Source: Doryteuthis pealeii (lineage: Eukaryota > Mollusca > Cephalopoda > Myopsida > Loliginidae). From it: a stretch of DNA of 64,000 bases. The stretch spans positions 52,633,841-52,697,840 of the forward strand of contig CM042157.1 of NCBI GenBank assembly GCA_023376005.1. The letters run 5' to 3'. The position numbers were made by a program, and so were the translations under genes. The notes beneath the pieces were generated by a model, which worked only from the letters and a program-made list of their open reading frames with translations, searched no databases and had not been told where the DNA came from. Below, piece after piece: positions 35,626-44,600 of this stretch (position 1 is the stretch's first letter; every line of letters begins with the position of its first letter).

Positions 35626-38600
35626 AAAGAGTGGCAAGCTTGATGTACCGAAAGAGGAACTTGAAAATCACCTGAGAATAACATATTCGGATGAATTCAG
35701 CGGTATCCCAATACCTCCCTTAAGAGATTTACCAAAACTCCAAGGTCCAACGGTAATCTTTAATGATAGCGGCATTAAATTGAGGGAAGTCCGAGATTTC
35801 GTCCATAAGGCCTGCGCAGGTAGTGCCCTGGGTATGAATGGGATATCCTACAAGATATACAAAAACCATGCGTTCTCAGGAAACTTACTGTCCTCCTTCA
35901 GCGGGTTTGGAAGCAGGAGTGGTGTCTGGCTGACGGTATTTGGATACCAAAGGATCGAGGTACCTTGCGTCATGTGTTATCCGTATGTCCACAATCGCTC
36001 CAGATGTACACGTGGCGACACAAGGTTTTGGAGGTGGTCACGGAGTTGAAAAGAAAACAATGTGAGGCAGCAAACCAACAGCCTGTCAGAGCCTGGGAAT
36101 CCAACATTCAGTTTCACAAGGAAGGTGAATGCCCCGTGGAGAAACTCCAAACATGAAACTGCTGAATGGAGTTGATGACTGGAAGGTTTCAGTGGATCTC
36201 AAGACATCCCTAAAATTTCCAGTTCACATACTTCAAACTGATAAGCGCCCAGATATTGTAGTGTGGTCTGACACAAAAAAAGAGTGTCCTCCTCGTTGAA
36301 TTAACTGTACCATGGGAAGAAAACCAGGAGGAAGCACACGAGCGGAAAAAGAACCGGTATGAGTCACTGCGTGCCGACTACATGGAAAAGGGTTGGACAT
36401 GCCATGTTATTCCTATTGAGGTTGGGTGTCATGGATTTCTAGGACACTCAGTCATTTTGTTTCTTTCAAAAATAGGAATCACTGGCCGCTGTTTGAAAAT
36501 TGCTTCACATCATCTTCAAACCATGGTGCAAAATGCATCTAGCTGGATCTGGTAGAGGTTTAAAAGCCTTCAGCACAAATGATATGCGCGTGGAATCCTC
36601 ATTCCCGTGTTGTTACGTAACATCTGCAATCGTGTAATCAAGTCAACGGCCGAAAACAAACACGTTTTTAAAAAAACAACTGATAACAAAACATCTCCGA
36701 TGAACGGATCATATAATCTCTTCTCTGCTTTTTTTTTTTAATACCCTGTCCAGTGGCGAAAACTGCTTGGCAATGCTAGGAAGTGGCAGTCCTGCCTTAG
36801 CTACCGAAACTGTGTTATCACTCCTCGTTGGCAGTTGATGAGGGCAGGGTATCGCACGTGCTTTCACACGTTGTATGACGAAAATTGGAATATATATATA
36901 ATTTAAAACTCCAAATCTCGTCACATGCAACAACTCCTCCCCCAAAACTACTCGTCTTAATGAGACCAATATTCTGTATGAATTCAAATGTGGCGCAGGA
37001 GATTGTCTCTCCCAAATTAATAACACATATATTGGCCACACGACGACCACATTATCACCCAGATTAACATTACACTTATCTGATTTCAGCTCCATTAATC
37101 AACACCTTAAAACACATTCATGCTCCCCTCTACCTACTGCACAATTCTAACCGAAAATACACGCACACTACATAAAGAAAAAAACATATATAAAACTTCA
37201 AATAATCAAAGCTTTATATATCAAACAAAAAAAAAAACAAAAAAAAACCTACCTTAAACAAAATAAACTTTGAAATAAGTCAACATGTTCTTAAATGCTT
37301 ATAATTTCCTGCCTATCCTCCTTCCACTATACCCCTCCCCTTCTTACAACTTGTGCCCCCCACCCCCAAAAAATCACTACAGCATCGCACGCTCGAACCA
37401 CTACCATTCCTACAACTTACCACTACCAATTGTTATTACCTCCCACTTCTAATTCCTTGCTACTACTCGTTCTCGTTAAAAACGAGACATGAAACCATAC
37501 CATCGTTTCCTACCTGATGATGGCAAATTGTATTGCCGAAAGTGCTCGTTTTGAAACCTTTGGTGGACTGTTACACCCCGACACCAAAAAGATGGCCCGA
37601 AAATTAGAAAGGATCAACCAAAAACTTGTCCAACAAGAATTGTCTGTACAGTTCAACAAAACTTGTATAAAAGAAAAAATGCTGTCAAAATACACTTATT
37701 TTAAAATTATATATATCTATTATTATACTAAAGCTGAGATTTGGAGCGTTCAATCCCTAAAGGCTTTTTTGTTTGTGACCTTGATCACATGAAATTTGTC
37801 AAATTATTCCTTAGTTTTAGCTCAACCTATTGTTTGAAACCACCCCCCAAAAAAACACTTTAATTGGTTTAATTAGTCGGAATTTGCAATTAAGTCAAAT
37901 CTTGACTCATCCCTGTCTTTACATCCTACGTTCCTCCCCTTTTTACTCCCTATACGCCAAGGAAGGGGAGATGAAATTGATCACAAGTAATATTACTAAA
38001 AAGGCAGCACTCAGCCCCCTCCCAACATCCTATAACTCTAGAGTCGCCTGTCTTACATTCAACTCACTTTTCCTCTAGACTAAAGGGTAGATGAAAAACA
38101 CCCACCCCGCCCCGCAATAAAAATTTTAAAAAGCAAGGGACCAGAGCACCACTTAACATTCACAAGAGAGATGGGTATTTAAAGTAAATATCTCAGCTAC
38201 CGAGTTATAACCAGCATTGGTGCAACTGGTGTTCTTCAAGCAGAGTATGTTGCTACTGTTCTAGAATAGTACAACAGTGTAAATACTGTCAAGGCAGTTC
38301 TGGTGGATAATACCTGTACAAACACTGGTTGTGAAGCAGGGATGGTTACAGCTCTGGAGAAATATTAAAAAGGAAGGTACACACCATTGGTTTCATCAAA
38401 ATCAACTTCTATTTAGTGCCATTTTTAAAATAATTGATGGAACTACAAGTAGCCCGACTACTTTCACTGGTCCTTTGTGGAAGTAATTACCATGATTCGA
38501 CCCAGGTAAAATTTGAACTTATCAGTAACAGTTTGGATAATGTTTATCTCCCTGTAGAAGTAATGGATGATCTAAGTGGTGACTTCTTGAATATGCTGTA

Positions 38601-41600
38601 GGCATTTCTCAAGGGAAAGTGAAGTATAGATTTGCTGCTAGGAAGACTGGACCTCTGAATCAAGAAAGATTAACTTTAGCCATCAGGTTAATGTGCTTAT
38701 AGACCAGAAGTGCCAATCCACCAGAATACTCGGATAAATTACACACCATTATTCAAGTGTATGCAGTTAGTTGGTTCAAAATAAAAAGGGTCAATAAATT
38801 CTATAACCAACAACAATATATCTTCAAAATGATCCAGAGAGTAAAGCAACATTCAACTGAAATCCAGAATATTGCCATCAAAAATTTACAGCACAATGCT
38901 TTTGTTTTGCTTCACGAAAATATTCTTTCATCAATGTTAAAGTCCAATGAATTGGGGGAGGAGGCCATAAAAAAGATTTTTATATTAGGTAAGTTAACAT
39001 TTATTCATAATTAATTAGTTATGTCAATTTACAAGATTATAATATAAATTTCATTCAAATTACATCACAAGAATATAATCAAGTATGGGTAAATTTTCCA
39101 ATAATTTTTTTTTCAGAAGTAGTGAACCACCAAAGAAAAGATTTTTTTTTAAAAATTACTATCAATTTTGAAGCTACAGATTGGTCAACTTTGATTGTGG
39201 GGTTTGTGATCCTGCACTTGCAGGTTTTTCAAGGAATTAACCCCTAGAACCTCTAATGAATTGAACAGAATTGAAATTTCCAAATTTACCTGTCCACTCA
39301 CAAGGTGTGGAAAGAGCTGTCAAATTAATAACTGAAGCTTCATAGATTGTGTATTTTCAGGAAGCAAAGCACAAAATCATTGTGCCACCAAATAAAACCT
39401 GCATTAACATTAAAGGGAAAATCCATTAAACAATTTAATTCTATTATGATGGAATTTTATATAGAGTAGTAGGGTTTAGTGCAAAGTTTAATGAACAATA
39501 CAATTTTAAAACATCAAATATATTTTCCATTCTATCCATTGTATCTAATGAAAAATATCTATTTTATCTGGATTTATTATTGAAATAATGAAATTTTTAG
39601 GTCAGTTTATCAGCAAAATCTTATGGAAATGAGATATTTCTGTATATTTTTGGAGATGATCTTTACAGTTAAATGCTCAACTAAGTTTTAAAGTTAGGAA
39701 TCTAATTTTTGATGTTAGTTCCTATCACAGGAAACCCCAGATTTCGACACCAAAGTTATATCAATTTTCTAAAAAAAACTGACAAATCAACCTGTCCAAC
39801 TGTACAGTGCGAGTTAAAATATAAAGATCAATTTTTATGCTCAGTTTTTTGTAAACTCACCAAAGGAAATGTTACATGCCAAGAACAACAGGCAGAGCAT
39901 CTGCTTCCAAAGGTTGAAAATAATGAACTTAAAGAGAAAATGAAAGAAACTTACCCAGCAATATTACTGGCAGTTTGAACAGTGGTTGATAGAGGCACGG
40001 TAGCAACACGACTCATTCCGGAACCATCTTCACCCAGGTCAAATAACTTTATATATAAAAAATTTTAAAAAATTAATAAAGGACATCAATTTCAATATAA
40101 GCATACTAAAGCAGCTACAACACAAGTGAAATCAATGGAGCACCCAAATGTACAAAACATATTTAGCATTCAAAGAGTTCAGCTCAAAAAAAAAAACTTT
40201 AAAAAAACTTTAAAAAAAAAAAGAAAAAAACAAAAAAACAATGCTTGCTAATTTCTCAGAGAAAAACTAATTAAAACAAATTAAATTTTATTTATATTAC
40301 TGGGAGGGAGAACAAATAGATGTATGCCTAAGTGATTTTAAAACATTAACCAAAAATTATCCAATTTTAATGAAAAAAGTTATTAAATAAATATTTGTTT
40401 TTATAATCTAAAAATATGAATTTTAAAACTTAAAATTATGGGCATCGTATTTTAAATGAAATTTATTTATTACTTAACTTAGGTATAAGAATTGTTACTT
40501 GAGTAGAATTTCGATTTGGATGCTATTTATATTTATTTGAAAGAATTTTGATTTGTTTCCCTTGACTCAGGAGTTAGTTTGAATGATTCAGAAATACAAA
40601 AGAAAGGTAAGTTCATTTCTTTATTACTATTTTTATTTAAAACGTTCATCAAAATAAATTAATTCTAACATATGTTAAACTTAATAAACTTATAAAAGCA
40701 TAGCCCTATCCAGAATGTTTTTGTTTTTTGTTGTTGTGGGGGCACAAGTAACCTGAAAGAAATCTGGAATATTTTTAATAAAATAAATAAAGCATTATAA
40801 AATTAATTGATCAATAAGTCAATACTGAAAATTTTATTAAAATCAGATAAATCCCTGATTTTTGGTAACTTTTTGGTTTTCAGTCAGGGTTGTTAGTGAA
40901 TTGTTATGTCTCAGCTACCATAGTATTGAGTTATTTCACAAGAATTCTAAACAAGAAAACAAAAGAATTTTTAGCGGAGTTTTTTTTTCTTCTGCGTATT
41001 TAGAAGAAAAAAATTACATTGAAATAAGATATCAATATGCGAGTAATTTTTCTGTACATAGTGTATTTGATATTTTTTGTTATTGATTTCTAAGAAGAAA
41101 CTTTTTAAAACTTTTAATAACGTGTTTTGTAAGTACATAGCTTACTTCACTTACGTTAGATTTTGTAAATTTCAAGGCTAATTTAATGTTTAGAATGTAT
41201 TAAGATTAATTAAATTTTTGTTTTTGTTTTTTTACTGATGCTTATTATGTAACTATTTTTCAACTAAAACACAACTTTAAAAAATTGTTGGTCCCTAGAA
41301 TAATAAGTTTGATTTCAACAGACAACTCCATAAAACTTATATGATTTAGTCACAAAGTTGAGCCTGTCATTATAGAAATAATAGCATAATTCAACTAGGA
41401 ATTACTCGAATTTTCTTAAGTTTTCAACGAATTAAAACAATTAAAAAAACAACAACCAAAAAACAATGGATTAATTTCTAATGGGAGAAATTGTGATAAA
41501 AAGCAATAGAAATTAGATGAAAACTTTTTTTAAGTAAATAAATCAAAATTTCATGAGCTTTTACAAAATCAATAAGAGCATTTATGGTTTTTAAAAAGTT

Positions 41601-44600
41601 CTAGCCACTGATTTTTATTCTTACCTTTTTATGAGTTTTATATTCTATAAAGGAGACAGAAATAAAAAGTTTTAAAAACAAAACAAATTATGGCAAATTC
41701 AAGGTGTAATATAAAAAAAAATTAAAAAAACTGCTTTATATTTATTTCTATTGGGGAGGGGGGATTTTTTCCAATTACCTGAATGGTTCCCTTTTCAGAA
41801 CGAGTGTACAAAATATTGCGAGACTGATCAACGCTGATCTGCAAGAGGGGATCTGAAAAAAATAAACCAAACAATTTACTCATTTCATGTTATACTTTCA
41901 AGCAATAATAATTTGCATATTTTTAAAAAAAAAAAAAAAGAAAAAAAAAAAAAAAAAGAGAAGTGTATGTATTTCACTTTTTTTCTTTACACTCCAGAAC
42001 AGATGCTACACAATGATCCTAGGCTGAAGTAATGAAGAGGAAAACAGATACTGTAACCTTAGGCAAAACTCGTAAACTATATGTAAATAATACAATTATT
42101 TTTACAGTCACTATGCTAATTATTGTATAAAGAAAAAGAGAAAAAATTTGTTTGCAGAGACAATCTACCAATTACAAAATAGTTTCTGTCACATTTTTTG
42201 AATGAACAAATACAGTAAATTCTAACAGCATTGTTTCATGTCACATAACAGCACAATTTTAATGGTTTTCACAAGACTATCAGATTGATTGTTTTTAATG
42301 GCATGTCAACCCGCCTGCAGTTGTTTTATGCCTAAAGATTAGGGAATCACATTATGTTTATTTTTACATTCTTTGTGTAGTTTCTTAAGTTTTTTGAACA
42401 TGGTTATATGATATCAAGTATTTCTATCTAATACAAATAATGTGCAAACAGATCTATTTGACCCATAAATGGGAATCTAACCAATAATTTGCAAGCAATT
42501 ACATGGTTTCAAGTAAATAATAATAATTCTTAGTAAATAATTATAGTCAAGTAACTATTTTGAATACAAATAATTTTGCAGTTAAATGGTATCAAATATT
42601 CCTTTCTAAAACAAATTTTTCAAACAGATCTATTTGACCCATAGATGGTATTCTAACAGGTACTATCACTCAGGGTCACTGTAGGCCTGGCAGTAATGGC
42701 TATGAAGGAGTACTCTACACTCCTTGGGTCTCCAGAATGGGAGCCTTAGTGTTACATCTAGGATAACCCTTTTTGGAAGATGTTTTACCCCTCTAACCCC
42801 ATTTCTTAAGCTCCACTAACAGGGTAGACTATTATCATGGATTAATTTACAGTAACAGCATCTGAAGATTTTTAGTAAATCATTAAAAAAAAAATAAATA
42901 AATAAAGTAAACTTTTAAGTTTAACACAGAAATAAGAAAAGAATAAATTATTATTATTATACTTTGTATAAATTCCAAATTAATTATAACAGCACTCTTA
43001 AATCATAGAAAATAGGATAACAAGAATCCACTGTATATTATTATCAATACTATTCAGCTGTATCATTTGTTTCATATATAACAGCTATACAAATATTGAG
43101 ATTCTGGCAATTTTAAGGTGATCTAAAAAGAAAAATTCACCAGTTATAATGGCATCATAAATCCGCAAGGGCGCCATAATAACAGGGATTGACTAAGTAA
43201 AATTTACAAGTTGAATAGTAAGACAACAGAAAAGTAAAATGATCTAAGTCAACAACATTACCTTCCTCTGTAAGTGAGATGTTAATAAAACTAGGCACCA
43301 AGTAGGAGAGATAACTGGTTGAATGATTTATTTTTTTACACTGTCTTCCAAACCAACCCTTTTGACCCTGAAAATAAAAAAAAGGAACATGAAAGACTTT
43401 CTTTGAATCTCAAATTCATATGCAAATTAGAAAAGAATATATATAGTGTATTTTGGCAAGATGTTATTGTTTAAGCAGGTATTTTTAAAGATCATGAAAT
43501 ATTTCTTCTTTATGATATTTATCTGTAGTCATTCAAGTCCTCTTGTAATTTTATTCATTTATTTATTCATTGTTGATTCAATTAGGAGAGTATTTTATTT
43601 TTTGAGGGTTGTTATGATTAGCCTGTTAGTTATTAAAGAGGTTTAGTATATTATTGCCAGTGTTAAATGCTATTTTATTAATGTTAGGTTTGTTGTTTTT
43701 TATGCAAATCACCTGAAGAATCTGTAGACGTTTTTTTATTGAAATGTTTATATAGGATTTTGGTATTTTTGGTGAGAATTTTCTTTGTCAGAGGATGTGA
43801 ATTTATCTGTTTTGTAATTAGATGTTTTTTTGGTGCTAGTGTCAAAGAAGTGGTAATTAAGACCATGTGTGTGTGTGTGTGCATGTATTGATTGATTTTA
43901 ATACACTGTACATTTGTATTTACATTTTATGTGTAGTTGTTTCTTAATACAATCATAACTGTATATTCAATGTTCCATTGCCATTTTCTTTTTTTATTTG
44001 TCTAGAATTATTTGTTTGTATACAGTTATGATATCAAGTATTTCCATCTAACACAGTTGTATGGTTTCAAGTATTCCCATTCAGCAATAATAATTTATAC
44101 ACAGTGATATGTTTTAAAGCAACTACTTTGAGTCAATAACAGATTTTGTTCTTTTTATCTTTTATATTTACCAACATGCAATTATATGGCTTCATATATC
44201 CCTATCTCACATCAATTATTCGCAAGCAATTATATAGTTTCAACTAATAATAATTCTTAGTATATAATTATAGTTAAGTAACTACTTTGAATACAAATAA
44301 TTTACAGTTAAATAGTATCAAATATTCTTATACAAGACAAATAATTTGCAAACAGATCCATTTGACCCATAGATTGGACCCTAACAGTTTAAACCTAGGA
44401 GTAATGGTAATATAGAGGTACTCCTCACTCCCCAGAACTGGAGCCTCGCCATAGGATGCAATTTAGTGTCAGATAGCCAATAAATTGTGTGTGTGTTTGT
44501 TTATAAGTGTTTACATAATTTAAATATTTCAGATAATGAATAAAAAGATAAAACATGCAACAGATTTTATATTTAATTTTTAACATTTATCCAAGAAAGG

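Noticed and set aside
37517..37792. ORF beginning [16 protein letters not shown], also seen at 63137-63562 on the minus strand
   Set aside because: The shared start lies within the hammerhead fold and the frame diverges soon after; RNA structure explains the conservation better than a peptide.
39709..39978. Plus-strand 89-codon ORF overlapping NUP155 exon d
   Set aside because: It overlaps a well-supported exon on the other strand and matches nothing I recognise. It could be tail debris of the relic at 38170-39450, but I cannot support it.
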